Assembly (NCBI RefSeq): GCF_008632125.1
Contig: NZ_VWRN01000031.1
Location: 124,001-188,000, forward strand
From: Cupriavidus cauae
Lineage (GTDB): Bacteria > Pseudomonadota > Gammaproteobacteria > Burkholderiales > Burkholderiaceae
Length of the DNA stretch: 64,000 nucleotides
Reading direction: 5' to 3'
A program made the translations under genes and the position numbers. The first letter of the stretch is position 1. Each line of letters starts with the position of its first letter. Under the pieces are notes generated by a model that was given only the letters and a program-made list of their open reading frames with translations, searched no databases and was not told the origin of the DNA. Below, in pieces: positions 25,973 through 34,005 of the stretch.

Positions 25973-27192
25973 GCACACCAGCGGTAGACCGTCTCGATGC
26001 CGTGCGCGTCGGCGACCCCGCCGAGCACCGCGGCACCGATGCCGCCCATGCCGAAGGCCAGGCCGAAGAACAGGCCCGACACCATGCCGACCTTGCCCGG
26101 GATCAGTTCCTGCGCGAACACCAGGATCGCGGAGAACGCCGAGGCCAGGATGAAGCCGATCACCAGCGACAGCGCGGCGGTCCAGAACAGGTCGGCATGG
26201 GGCAGCATCAGCGTGAACGGGGCGACGCCGAGGATCGAGAACCAGATCACGCGCTTGCGGCCGATGCGGTCGCCGATCGGGCCGCCGAGGATGGTGCCGA
26301 CCGCGACGGCGAACAGGAAGGCGAACAGATAGAGCTGGGCCGAGCGCTGCGGCACGCCGAAGCGCTCCATCAGGTAGAAGGTGTAGTAGGTGCCCAGCGA
26401 CGCCATATAGAAATACTTCGAGAACAGCAGCACCATCAGCACGGCCATGGCGCGCGCCACGGTACGGCCCGGCAGCCGCGGCGCGCTGGCCATCGCCTTG
26501 CGCGCGGCGCGGGCATGCTCGGCGAGGCGCTGGCCATACCAGCCGCCCACGCGCCACAGCACCGCGATCGCCAGCAGGGCCGCCAGCGACAGCCAGGCGA
26601 TGCTGCCCTGCGTGTGCACCACCACGGCCGCCAGCAGCGGTCCGGCCGCGCTGCCGACATTGCCGCCGACCTGGAAGATCGACTGCGCCAGCCCATGGCG
26701 CCCGCCCGAGGCCATGCGCGCCACGCGCGACGATTCCGGATGGAAGATCGACGAGCCGGTGCCGACCAGCGCCGCGGCGACCAGCAGCACGCCATAGCTC
26801 GGCGCAATCGACAACAGCAGCAATCCCGCCAGCGTGAATCCCATGCCAACCGCCAGCGAATGCGGCTTCGGATGCTTGTCGGTGTACAGGCCGACCAGCG
26901 GCTGCAGCAGCGAGGCGGTGATCTGGTACGTCAGCGTCAGCAGGCCGATCTGCACGAAGCTCAGGTTGAAGCCGCCCTTGAGCATCGGATAGATCGCCAG
27001 GATCAACGACTGGATCATGTCGTTGAGCATGTGGGCGAAGCTGATGGCGGACAGCACGCGGAAGCCGGTGCGTTCGCCGGCGCCGGCAGCGGCCGCGCTC
27101 GGCGTGGCCGGCGCAGCGGGCGCGGCCGGTGTCACGGCGGCATCGGGCACATTGCCCAATTCGGCAGACAGGGAATCGATTCGCGAAGCCAT
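25909..27192 (-). CDS. MFS transporter, fosmidomycin-resistance (Fsr) type
   Basis: Twelve-TM major facilitator exporter of 427 residues related to fosmidomycin resistance protein Fsr. An Ala/Pro-rich cytoplasmic N-terminus of about 35 residues precedes TM1 (VLSAISFAHMLNDMIQSLIL). Other markers are LQPLVGLYTDKHPKPHSLA (loop 2-3), GSSIFHPESSRVARMASGG and GLAQSIFQVGGNVGSAAGPL. The ATG at 27192 replaces a longer reading with an improbable Arg-rich leader. A divergent AraC-type regulator starts 240 bases away and probably controls it. The substrate could be a drug or a sugar-phosphate-like compound. Confidence 0.88.
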   Translation of the reverse strand: MASRIDSLSAELGNVPDAAVTPAAPAAPATPSAAAAGAGERTGFRVLSAISFAHMLNDMIQSLILAIYPMLKGGFNLSFVQIGLLTLTYQITASLLQPLVGLYTDKHPKPHSLAVGMGFTLAGLLLLSIAPSYGVLLVAAALVGTGSSIFHPESSRVARMASGGRHGLAQSIFQVGGNVGSAAGPLLAAVVVHTQGSIAWLSLAALLAIAVLWRVGGWYGQRLAEHARAARKAMASAPRLPGRTVARAMAVLMVLLFSKYFYMASLGTYYTFYLMERFGVPQRSAQLYLFAFLFAVAVGTILGGPIGDRIGRKRVIWFSILGVAPFTLMLPHADLFWTAALSLVIGFILASAFSAILVFAQELIPGKVGMVSGLFFGLAFGMGGIGAAVLGGVADAHGIETVYRWCAYLPLLGVLAVFLPETRTRAS

Positions 27193-27431
27193 GGCAAAGG
27201 TCTCTGGTTGGACTTTTCTTGGGAGCGTTCGGGCGCGGTTGGGAAGTCGTCGGCAAGACGCGGGAGCAACACGGCAGCGAGGCCGCACGCGCGCGAACAC
27301 GGTGATGCTATTCCTTGTGTTGGCGCCTGTCCTGCGAGATTGAGACTACAACCATCTCGAAACGGACAGATAATGGCCCTATTCCACGCTCTATGCGCCA
27401 CGCTTTCGCCACATTCGGGATATCGATCCAG

Positions 27432-28256
27432 ATGGCCGATGCCGCTTCCCCACCCGACCACCAACCCGACGCCCGACCCGACGCCCCGCCCTCGCCGCGG
27501 CCGCGCTACATGGCCTACGACCGCGGCCCGATGCCGGTGGCCGCGATGGCCGCCGACTATCAGCCGGGCCATCTGACCACGCGCCACCGGCATCCGCACG
27601 CGCAACTGCTGCATGCCGTGCATGGCGTCATGGTCGTGGGAACCGACGAGGGTCAATGGATCGTGCCGCCGACGCGGGCGATCTGGGTGCCGGGCGGCAC
27701 CGATCACTGGATCCGGATGGTCGGCCAGGTGCGCATGCGCACCGCGTATATCCGCCCGGACGCGGCCGCGGGATTGCCCACGCGCTGCACCGTGCTCGGC
27801 GTCTCGCCCCTGCTGCGCGAACTGATCCTGGCCGCGATCGACATCGTTCCGCCCTACTCGGCCGATTCGCGCGACGGCCGCCTGATGCAGCTGCTGCTCG
27901 ACGAGGTGGTGCTGCTGCCCGCGCTGCCGTTGCATCTTCCGCATCCGGCGGACCCGGCGCTGCGGCGCATCTGTGCCGCGATTCTGGAAGCGCCCGACAC
28001 GCCGATGACGCTGGCGGACTGGGCGCGGCGAGTGGGCATCGATGGCAGGACCGTGCAGCGGCGCTTCGCACGCGAGACCGGCATGACGTTCGGCCAGTGG
28101 CGCCAGCAGGCGCGGTTGCTGGCCGCGCTGGAGCGGCTCGCGGCGGGCGTCAAGGTCGTCGAGGTAGCGCTGGAACTGGGCTACCAGAGTCCCAGCGCGT
28201 TCGCGGCGATGTTCCGGCGGCAGTTCGGCGTACCGCCCAGCGCGTTCTTTCGCTGA
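27432..28256 (+). CDS. AraC-family transcriptional regulator
   Basis: Cupin-plus-HTH regulator of the NimR/YeaM type, 274 residues from ATG 27432 (ATG 27393 is an alternative with 13 more residues). The cupin sensor spans about residues 25-130 (HRHPHAQLLHAVHGVMVVG, then WIVPPTRAIWVPGGTDHWI). The two HTH motifs are in MTLADWARRVGIDGRTVQRR and VVEVALELGYQSPSAFAAMF, ending FGVPPSAFFR. It is divergent from the MFS exporter. In E. coli a regulator of this type controls an adjacent MFS exporter gene, supporting a regulator-exporter pair here. Confidence 0.9.
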   Translation: MADAASPPDHQPDARPDAPPSPRPRYMAYDRGPMPVAAMAADYQPGHLTTRHRHPHAQLLHAVHGVMVVGTDEGQWIVPPTRAIWVPGGTDHWIRMVGQVRMRTAYIRPDAAAGLPTRCTVLGVSPLLRELILAAIDIVPPYSADSRDGRLMQLLLDEVVLLPALPLHLPHPADPALRRICAAILEAPDTPMTLADWARRVGIDGRTVQRRFARETGMTFGQWRQQARLLAALERLAAGVKVVEVALELGYQSPSAFAAMFRRQFGVPPSAFFR

Positions 28257-28300
28257 GCGGGTTTGCCTTTTGGGATTGAGTTGCCTGGAGAGCCCGCCGG

Positions 28301-29530
28301 TCAGGCGGCCAGATAGCGCTCGACCAGTCGCGTCCAGTACGCCGCGCCCACGGTCAGGTTGTCGTCGTTGAAATCGTAGGCGGGGTTATGCAGCAGCGGA
28401 CGGCCGGCGCCATTGCCCAGGCGCACGAAGCAGCCGGGGCGCTGTTGCAGGAAATAGGCGAAGTCCTCGCTGCCCGAGATCAGCGGAATCTGGCCCACGA
28501 CCTTGTCCGGCCCGACCAGCTCCTCGGCGACCTGGCGCGCGAACTCGGTCTCGGCTTCGCTGTTGACCACCACCGGATAGCCCGGGCGGTAATCGAGATC
28601 GACCGCGGCGCCATAGCCCTCGACGTGCGAGGTCACCAGCTGGCGGATGCGGGATTCGAGCGTGGTGCGCACCTCGGGGCTGAACGAACGGACGCTCAAT
28701 TCGAGCTTGGCGCTTTCGGGAATCACGTTGGGCGCGTGGCCGGCATGCAGCGAGCCAATCGTGACCACCGCGGTTTCGTTCGGATCGATATTGCGCGACA
28801 CGATGGTCTGCAGTGCCATCACCAGGCTGCCGGCGACCAGGATCGGATCGATCGACTGGTGCGGCCGCGCGGCATGGCCGCCCTTGCCGCGAATCGTAAT
28901 CGTTACGGTATCGCAGGCCGCCATCATCGGACCGGCGCGGAACATGAAGGTGCCGGCCGGCACACCCGGATGGTTGTGCAGGCCGAAGATCGCATCGCAG
29001 GGGAAGCGTTCGAACAGGCCGTCGGCCAGCATCCGCTGCGCGCCGCTGGCGCCCGCGCCGATTTCCTCGGCGGGCTGGAAGATCAGATGGACGGTGCCGT
29101 CGAAATTGCGCGTCCGCGCCAGCTGGCGTGCGGCGCCCAGCAGGATCGCGGTATGGCCGTCGTGGCCGCACGCGTGCATCTTGCCGCAATGGACGCTGGC
29201 ATACGGCAGGCCGGTCGATTCCAGAATCGGCAGCGCGTCCATGTCGGCGCGGATGCCGACGCTGCGCCCGCTGTCGCCGTTGCGCAGCGTGCCGACCACG
29301 CCCGTGCCGCCGACCCCGCGTGTCACCGCATAGCCCCAGCGCTCGAGGCGCTGCGCCACCAGTTCGGCGGTGCGGTGCTCTTCGAATCCGAGTTCGGGGT
29401 GTTGGTGGATGGTGCGGCGAATCGCCTCGAGTTCGGCGCGGCTGTCCAGGGTATCGGACAACTCGCAATAAGCCGGGGTGAGATCGGCTCCGAGGCGGGA
29501 CACAAGAATGGGGGGATCAACTTCTGACAT
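28301..29530 (-). CDS. M20-family amidohydrolase (hippurate hydrolase type)
   Basis: Zinc-dependent aminoacylase-like hydrolase of 409 residues that cleaves N-acyl amino acids or related amides in the cytoplasm. Metal and active-site motifs are CGHDGHTAILLGAA, IFQPAEEIGAGASGA and FGLHNHPG, and the C-terminal metal-binding histidine is in RPLLHNPAYDFND. The dimerisation (lid) domain is inserted near GKGGHAARPHQSIDPILVA. The FAH-family and glutathione peroxidase genes follow upstream on the same strand but at a distance, so it is probably monocistronic. Confidence 0.92.
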   Translation of the reverse strand: MSEVDPPILVSRLGADLTPAYCELSDTLDSRAELEAIRRTIHQHPELGFEEHRTAELVAQRLERWGYAVTRGVGGTGVVGTLRNGDSGRSVGIRADMDALPILESTGLPYASVHCGKMHACGHDGHTAILLGAARQLARTRNFDGTVHLIFQPAEEIGAGASGAQRMLADGLFERFPCDAIFGLHNHPGVPAGTFMFRAGPMMAACDTVTITIRGKGGHAARPHQSIDPILVAGSLVMALQTIVSRNIDPNETAVVTIGSLHAGHAPNVIPESAKLELSVRSFSPEVRTTLESRIRQLVTSHVEGYGAAVDLDYRPGYPVVVNSEAETEFARQVAEELVGPDKVVGQIPLISGSEDFAYFLQQRPGCFVRLGNGAGRPLLHNPAYDFNDDNLTVGAAYWTRLVERYLAA

Positions 29531-29759
29531 GACGGCGCTCGTACTGGCTTAGTCCATGAAGCACAGTATTCCACTTAGGATCGCGAGTGCCTATGCGATT
29601 CGCTCTTTGCGCCGCATTTGTTTTCAGAACTGTTGCTAACGGGGTACGGTCCACCATGACGCGCGCAGGGTTGGGGGAACTCGATCGCCTCGATGGGATC
29701 AGAGTCCCCTCCCGTTCGGCGCCTGTTCAGCGCCTATGCAGCGCCCGTTCAGTGCGCCA

Positions 29760-30611
29760 TCACACCGAGCGCGAGTAGGGCAGCACGCGCTGCGTCTGCT
29801 CGCCCAATCCCTCGATGCCGAGCCGCATGGTGTCGCCCGCCCGCAGAAAACGCGGCGGCTTGAGGCCCATGCCGACGCCCGGCGGCGTGCCCGTGCAGAT
29901 CAGGTCGCCGGGATGCAGCGTCATGAAGCGGCTGACGTAGCTGACCAGCGTGGCGACATCGAACACCATCGTCGCGGTGGTGCCGCTTTGCATCCGTTCG
30001 CCATTGACGTCGAGCCACAGCGACAACGCCTGCGGATCGGGGACCTCGTCGCGCGTGACCAGCCACGGACCCACCGGGCAGAAGGTGTCGCAGCCCTTGC
30101 CCTTGTCCCAGGTACCGCCGCGCTCGATCTGGAATTCGCGCTCGGAGATGTCGTTGACGACGCAGTAGCCCGCCACGTGATCGAGCGCGGAGGCCGCCGG
30201 CACGTCCTGCGCGCGCGTGCCGATCACCACGCCGAGTTCGACCTCCCAGTCGGTCTTGACCGAATCGCGCGGCAGCATCACGGGATCGTTCGGGCCGTTC
30301 AGCGAACTGGTGGCCTTCAGGAACACGATCGGCTCAGAGGGGATCGGCATGTTGGCCTCGGCCGCGTGGTCGGCGTAGTTCAGCCCGATGGCGACGATCT
30401 TGCCGATCCCGGTCCATGGCGTGCCGAAACGCTCGGCTTCGGCCAAGGGCAGGGCGGTGGGGTCCAGCGCCGCCAGTTCGGCCAGGGCGTTCGGCGCCAG
30501 CGTGCGCGCGTCGATATCGCCGACCACTGCCGACAGATCGCGCACGCGGCCTTGCGCATCGATCAGTCCCGGCCGCTCGGCGCCGGCGCTGCCAATTCGT
30601 ACCAGCTTCAT
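29760..30611 (-). CDS. Fumarylacetoacetate hydrolase (FAH)-family protein
   Basis: FAH-fold enzyme of 283 residues that cleaves or decarboxylates a 2-oxoacid-type substrate with a divalent metal. Metal ligands are visible in WEVELGVVIG (E..E), with D in VVNDISEREFQ. Other marks are IGLNYADHAAEANMPIP, FLKATSSLNGPND and GDLICTGTPPGVGMGLKPP. The best family match by motifs is 2,4-diketo-3-deoxy-L-fuconate hydrolase or ureidoglycolate-lyase-like proteins. GAGGAG lies four bases before the ATG. Confidence 0.9.
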   Translation of the reverse strand: MKLVRIGSAGAERPGLIDAQGRVRDLSAVVGDIDARTLAPNALAELAALDPTALPLAEAERFGTPWTGIGKIVAIGLNYADHAAEANMPIPSEPIVFLKATSSLNGPNDPVMLPRDSVKTDWEVELGVVIGTRAQDVPAASALDHVAGYCVVNDISEREFQIERGGTWDKGKGCDTFCPVGPWLVTRDEVPDPQALSLWLDVNGERMQSGTTATMVFDVATLVSYVSRFMTLHPGDLICTGTPPGVGMGLKPPRFLRAGDTMRLGIEGLGEQTQRVLPYSRSV

Positions 30612-30677
30612 CGTTCTCCTCGTTTTGCTTGGTGGTGTTCTGCAGATCTTCAGACGGTTCGGCCATTCTTCAGCCGA

Positions 30678-31355
30678 TCAATTTGCCGCCGCCGCATTCG
30701 CCTGGCGCGGTGCGGCCAGCAATTGCTCGATGCGCGAGACCAGTTGCCGGTCCGACGGTTTCACCGAGCTTTGATAGCTGGCAACCACGCGCCCGTCGCG
30801 GTCGATCAGGTACTTGTGGAAATTCCATTTGGGCGCCGTGCCGCTTTCCCTGGCGAGCCGCGCATACATCGGATTGGCCTGGTCGCCGCGCACGTGCGTC
30901 TTGGCCAGCATCGGAAACTTGACGCCGTAGGTGTTGAAGCAGAAGTCGGCGATCTCCTTTTCCGAACCCGGCTCCTGCGAAAAGTCGTTGGACGGGAAGC
31001 CCAGCACCACCAGGCCGCGCTCGCGGTATTTGGCGTAGAGCGCCTCCAGGCCTTCGTACTGCGGCGTGAAGCCGCAATAGCTGGCGGTATTGACGACCAG
31101 CACGACCTTGCCGGCGTACTGGCACAGGTTCTGTTCGGCCTCGTCCTGCAGCCGCGGGAAACGGAAGTTCAGCGTGGCCGGACAGCTGGCCGACGATGCC
31201 TGAGATGTCGCCGGGGCGGCGCCGGCAGCGCGGTTCGCGCCTGATTCACCGGCGGCATGGGCGAGCGGCGCGGACAGCGCGAGCGCGACGGCCCAGGGCA
31301 AGGCAGCGCGGCCGCGGCGTGGCGGCTGGCTCGAGAAGGCAGGGAAGCGGGTCAT
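30678..31355 (-). CDS. Periplasmic glutathione peroxidase (cysteine type)
   Basis: Thiol peroxidase of the GPX family with an N-terminal signal peptide (cleavage likely after LSAPLAHA, about residue 34), so it should act in the periplasm, where thioredoxin-like donors are expected rather than glutathione. The peroxidatic cysteine is C94 in NTASYCGFTPQYEGL. The other tetrad elements are in GFPSNDFSQEPGS and PKWNFHKYLID. The mature part has 190 residues including an Ala/Ser-rich spacer. GGAG is nine bases before the ATG. The gene lies downstream of the purine-rich repeat. Confidence 0.92.
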   Translation of the reverse strand: MTRFPAFSSQPPRRGRAALPWAVALALSAPLAHAAGESGANRAAGAAPATSQASSASCPATLNFRFPRLQDEAEQNLCQYAGKVVLVVNTASYCGFTPQYEGLEALYAKYRERGLVVLGFPSNDFSQEPGSEKEIADFCFNTYGVKFPMLAKTHVRGDQANPMYARLARESGTAPKWNFHKYLIDRDGRVVASYQSSVKPSDRQLVSRIEQLLAAPRQANAAAAN

Positions 31356-31442
31356 GGCGTCGATCTCCGGCGAACGGTGCGAACGGTGACCCGTAGTCTA
31401 CGCCGGCGAGGGCGCTACGAGGCGAATGGGCCAAGGGCGGAA

Positions 31443-31626
31443 GGGCCGAAGGGGCGAAGGGGCGAAGGGGCGAAGGGGCGAAGGGGCGAAGGGCGAAGGG
31501 GCGGAGGGCGAAGGGCGAAGGGCGGAGGGCGAAGGGCGAAGGGCGAAGGGCGGAGGGCGGAGGGCGGAGGGCGGAGGGCGAAGGGCGGAGGGCGAAGGGC
31601 GGAGGGCGGAGGGCGGAGGGCAGAGG
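31443..31626. repeat. Purine-rich 8-bp then 7-bp tandem repeat with G-quadruplex potential
   Basis: About 180 bases of head-to-tail short units on the plus strand. First come around five copies of the 8-mer GGGGCGAA, then roughly twenty copies of the 7-mer GGGCGAA or GGGCGGA. The strand is almost pure purine plus single C residues. Runs of three G separated by four bases recur throughout, the classic intramolecular G-quadruplex spacing. It lies between the MFS stop (31658) and the glutathione peroxidase start (31355). Confidence 0.9.
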
Positions 31627-31657
31627 GGCCAACCGGCGTGCGGTTGGCCGGCGCCAT

Positions 31658-33289
31658 TTATTCCATCGCCAGCGGCTTGACGTGGTCCGACACGGCGCCG
31701 CGCAGCTCGACGTCGGGCGTCCGCCGGACCAGGCCGAGCGCCAGCAGCGCGGCCGCGGCGCCGGTCGCGAAGATCCAGTGGAAACCCGCCTCGACGCCGC
31801 CGGTCAGCAGCCGCTGCACCTCGGGCGCCAGCTGGGCGAACGCCTCGCTGCCATGGCGCAGCACGCCCAGATCCAGCGGCGCAGCCCCGCTGTCGTGTCC
31901 GGCCGCGTGCAAGGCGCCGCGGAACGCCAGGGTCAGCAGCGTGCCGGCCATCGCGCCGCCGAGCGCGCTGCCCAGCGAGCGCAGCACCAGCAGTGCGCCG
32001 GTGCCGGCGCCGGTGTCGCGGCGCTCGAGCGCGTTCTGCACGTTCATCAGCGTGCCGACCATGCAGATGCCAAGGCCGACGCCGGTCACGATCATCGCCG
32101 CCAGCAGCAGCGTCAGCGGGCTGGCCGGCGTCGCGGTCGACAACGCGGCCAGCCCCAGCGCCGCGGCGGCAAAGCCGACGCTCAAGACCCCGCGCAGCCG
32201 GCCAAGCCGGGGCGCGAGCATCGCCACCACGAAGTTGCCGGCGACGGTGGACAGCAGGAAGGGCACCACCAGCATGCCCGACATCGCCGCATCGGCGCCG
32301 CGCACCAGCTGGAAATGCAGCGGCAGCGCGAAGACGCAGAGGAACAGCGCGGAAGCGGCCAGCGCCGAGGCGCAAACGCCCAATACATAACTGCGGTTGG
32401 CGAACAGGCGCGGCGGCAGCATCGGATCGCTGGCGCGCCGTTCCTGCCAGATCAACGCCAGCACGGCGAGGCCGGTCAGCGCGGCCAATCCGGCCATCGG
32501 CGCGGACAGCCAGTCGTACCGCTCGCCGCCCCAGCTCATCGCCAGCAGAAACGACACGATCGCCACGGTCAGCAGCAGCGCGCCGCCCCAATCGACGCGG
32601 GCCTTGCCGGCCGGCGCGGGCAGGGCGCGCAGGCCACGATGGCACAACCACATCGCCAGCAGGCCAAGCGGCAGATTGATCCAGAACAGCCAGCGCCACG
32701 ACAGATGGTCGGACACCCAGCCGCCGACCAGCGGACCGGCTACCGACGCCACCGCCCATACCGCCGCCAGATAGCCCTGATAGCGCCCGCGCTGGCGCGG
32801 CGAGACCACGTCGGCGATGGCCGCCTGCGCCAGCGACATCAGGCCACCACCGCCGATGCCCTGCAGCGCGCGAAAGAGAATCAGCTGCTGCAGCGAGCCC
32901 GCCATCGCGCAGGCCAGGGAGGCGAGTACGAACAGCGCGATCGCGACCAGCAGCAGCCGGCGCCGCCCGAACGAGTCCGACAGCTTGCCGTAGAGCGGCG
33001 TGGTGACGGTCGAGGTAATCAGATAGGCCGTGACGATCCAGGACAGATGGCCGAAGCCGTCGAGATCCTGCGCAATCGCCGGCACCGCCGGAATCACGAC
33101 AGTCTGATCGAGTGCCGCGAGCAGGATGCACAGCACGATGCCGCCGATCACGCGCATGATCGCGCGGTGGTCCACTGCACCGGCAACGGCTTGCCCTGAC
33201 GCGGGGACCGCGGTGCCGGACGGTGCAATCGAAGAAGGGGTGGAAGCGGAGGCGGGGGTAGGGCGGTCGGAAACGGCGGGGCGGGACAT
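31658..33289 (-). CDS. DHA2-family MFS drug exporter (EmrB/QacA type)
   Basis: Fourteen-TM drug:proton antiporter of 543 residues. An N-terminal cytoplasmic Ser/Pro-rich segment of about 43 residues precedes TM1 (GGIVLCILLAALDQTVVIPA). The DHA2 motifs are ALDQTVVIPAVPAIAQDL (D1), YGKLSDSFGRRRLLL (motif A) and GAGTGALLVLRSLGSALGGA. No adaptor or outer-membrane gene adjoins, so it may work alone. A long palindrome with TATAAT between its arms sits 70-105 bases upstream and suggests repression by an unlinked TetR-type protein. Confidence 0.92.
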   Translation of the reverse strand: MSRPAVSDRPTPASASTPSSIAPSGTAVPASGQAVAGAVDHRAIMRVIGGIVLCILLAALDQTVVIPAVPAIAQDLDGFGHLSWIVTAYLITSTVTTPLYGKLSDSFGRRRLLLVAIALFVLASLACAMAGSLQQLILFRALQGIGGGGLMSLAQAAIADVVSPRQRGRYQGYLAAVWAVASVAGPLVGGWVSDHLSWRWLFWINLPLGLLAMWLCHRGLRALPAPAGKARVDWGGALLLTVAIVSFLLAMSWGGERYDWLSAPMAGLAALTGLAVLALIWQERRASDPMLPPRLFANRSYVLGVCASALAASALFLCVFALPLHFQLVRGADAAMSGMLVVPFLLSTVAGNFVVAMLAPRLGRLRGVLSVGFAAAALGLAALSTATPASPLTLLLAAMIVTGVGLGICMVGTLMNVQNALERRDTGAGTGALLVLRSLGSALGGAMAGTLLTLAFRGALHAAGHDSGAAPLDLGVLRHGSEAFAQLAPEVQRLLTGGVEAGFHWIFATGAAAALLALGLVRRTPDVELRGAVSDHVKPLAME

Positions 33290-33358
33290 CGGAGCAGCGG
33301 CGGCGGGCGGCCGGGGAGAGCGGCCGGAGCCGGCCCTGATGGACCGGCTTCATCTGTT

Positions 33359-33394
33359 ATTCAGTAAACGCAGAATTATATTCGTTTACCGAAT
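33359..33394 (-). promoter_or_regulatory. Operator-promoter of the DHA2 exporter
   Basis: Twelve-bp inverted arms ATTCAGTAAACG (33359-33370) and CGTTTACCGAAT (33383-33394), matching at 11 of 12 positions, are separated by 12 bases. A minus-strand -10 TATAAT (33375-33380) lies between the arms. The right arm also forms its own palindrome ATATTCG/CGAATAT (33378-33396). The size and symmetry fit a TetR-family repressor site. Confidence 0.72.
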
Positions 33395-33425
33395 ATGCCG
33401 CCCGCCCGCGCTGCGCTGCGGGGCG

Positions 33426-33863
33426 CTAGCGGCTGCCCGCGATGTACTGCTCCAGCTGTTCGATGATGAAGCGCTGCTCGGAGATGATGTCCTTGACCAG
33501 ATCGCCGATCGACAGCATGCCGATCAGCTCGTCGTTTTCCATCACCGGCAGGTGGCGCAGCCGGTGCTGCGTCATCAGCGCCATGCATTCGTCGGTGGTC
33601 TGATGGGCGCGAACATAGACCACCGCGGTGGTCATGATGTCGCGCACCAGGGTTTCGCGGGACGTTCGCTGCATCAGAATGACCTTGCGCGCATAGTCGC
33701 GTTCGCTGAGGATGCCGACGATCTTGCCGTGCTCCATCACCAGCAGCGCGCCGATGCTCTTTTCCGCCATCAACTGGAGCGCGGCATAAACGGTCGCGCC
33801 CGGCTGGATGCTGTAGATGGCTTGCGTCGGTTTGGACGCAAGGACCTGTCGTGCAGTTTTCAT
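33426..33863 (-). CDS. CBS-domain pair protein
   Basis: Stand-alone tandem CBS protein of 145 residues, the kind that senses adenosine nucleotides or serves as a regulatory module. CBS1 runs from about residue 10 to 65 (ALQLMAEKSIGALLVMEHGK, then GILSERDYARKVIL), CBS2 from about 75 to 130 (ECMALMTQHRLRHLPVMEND, then IGMLSIGDLVKDII). Two adjacent ATG codons exist. The second (33863) is six bases from AGGAG and is preferred. The neighbours do not define a partner. Homologues are common in Burkholderiales as single genes. Confidence 0.92.
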   Translation of the reverse strand: MKTARQVLASKPTQAIYSIQPGATVYAALQLMAEKSIGALLVMEHGKIVGILSERDYARKVILMQRTSRETLVRDIMTTAVVYVRAHQTTDECMALMTQHRLRHLPVMENDELIGMLSIGDLVKDIISEQRFIIEQLEQYIAGSR

Positions 33864-34005
33864 CATCCACTCCTGGTCGGGTCGGGGAAGGACTGCGGCC
33901 CGCGCCGGCATCCGCGGCGGCGGGCGGTCCGCCAGTCGAGTCGGCGGTACGCCATTCCAGATTAGCAAAGGATCGTGAGGCGTCACAGGGTGACGGGGAA
34001 GAATC

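Noticed and set aside
31398..31657. Proline-rich frames across the G-tract repeat (ALRPSPF-type)
   Set aside because: They are simple translations of a 7-bp repeat and no start or ribosome binding site supports them.
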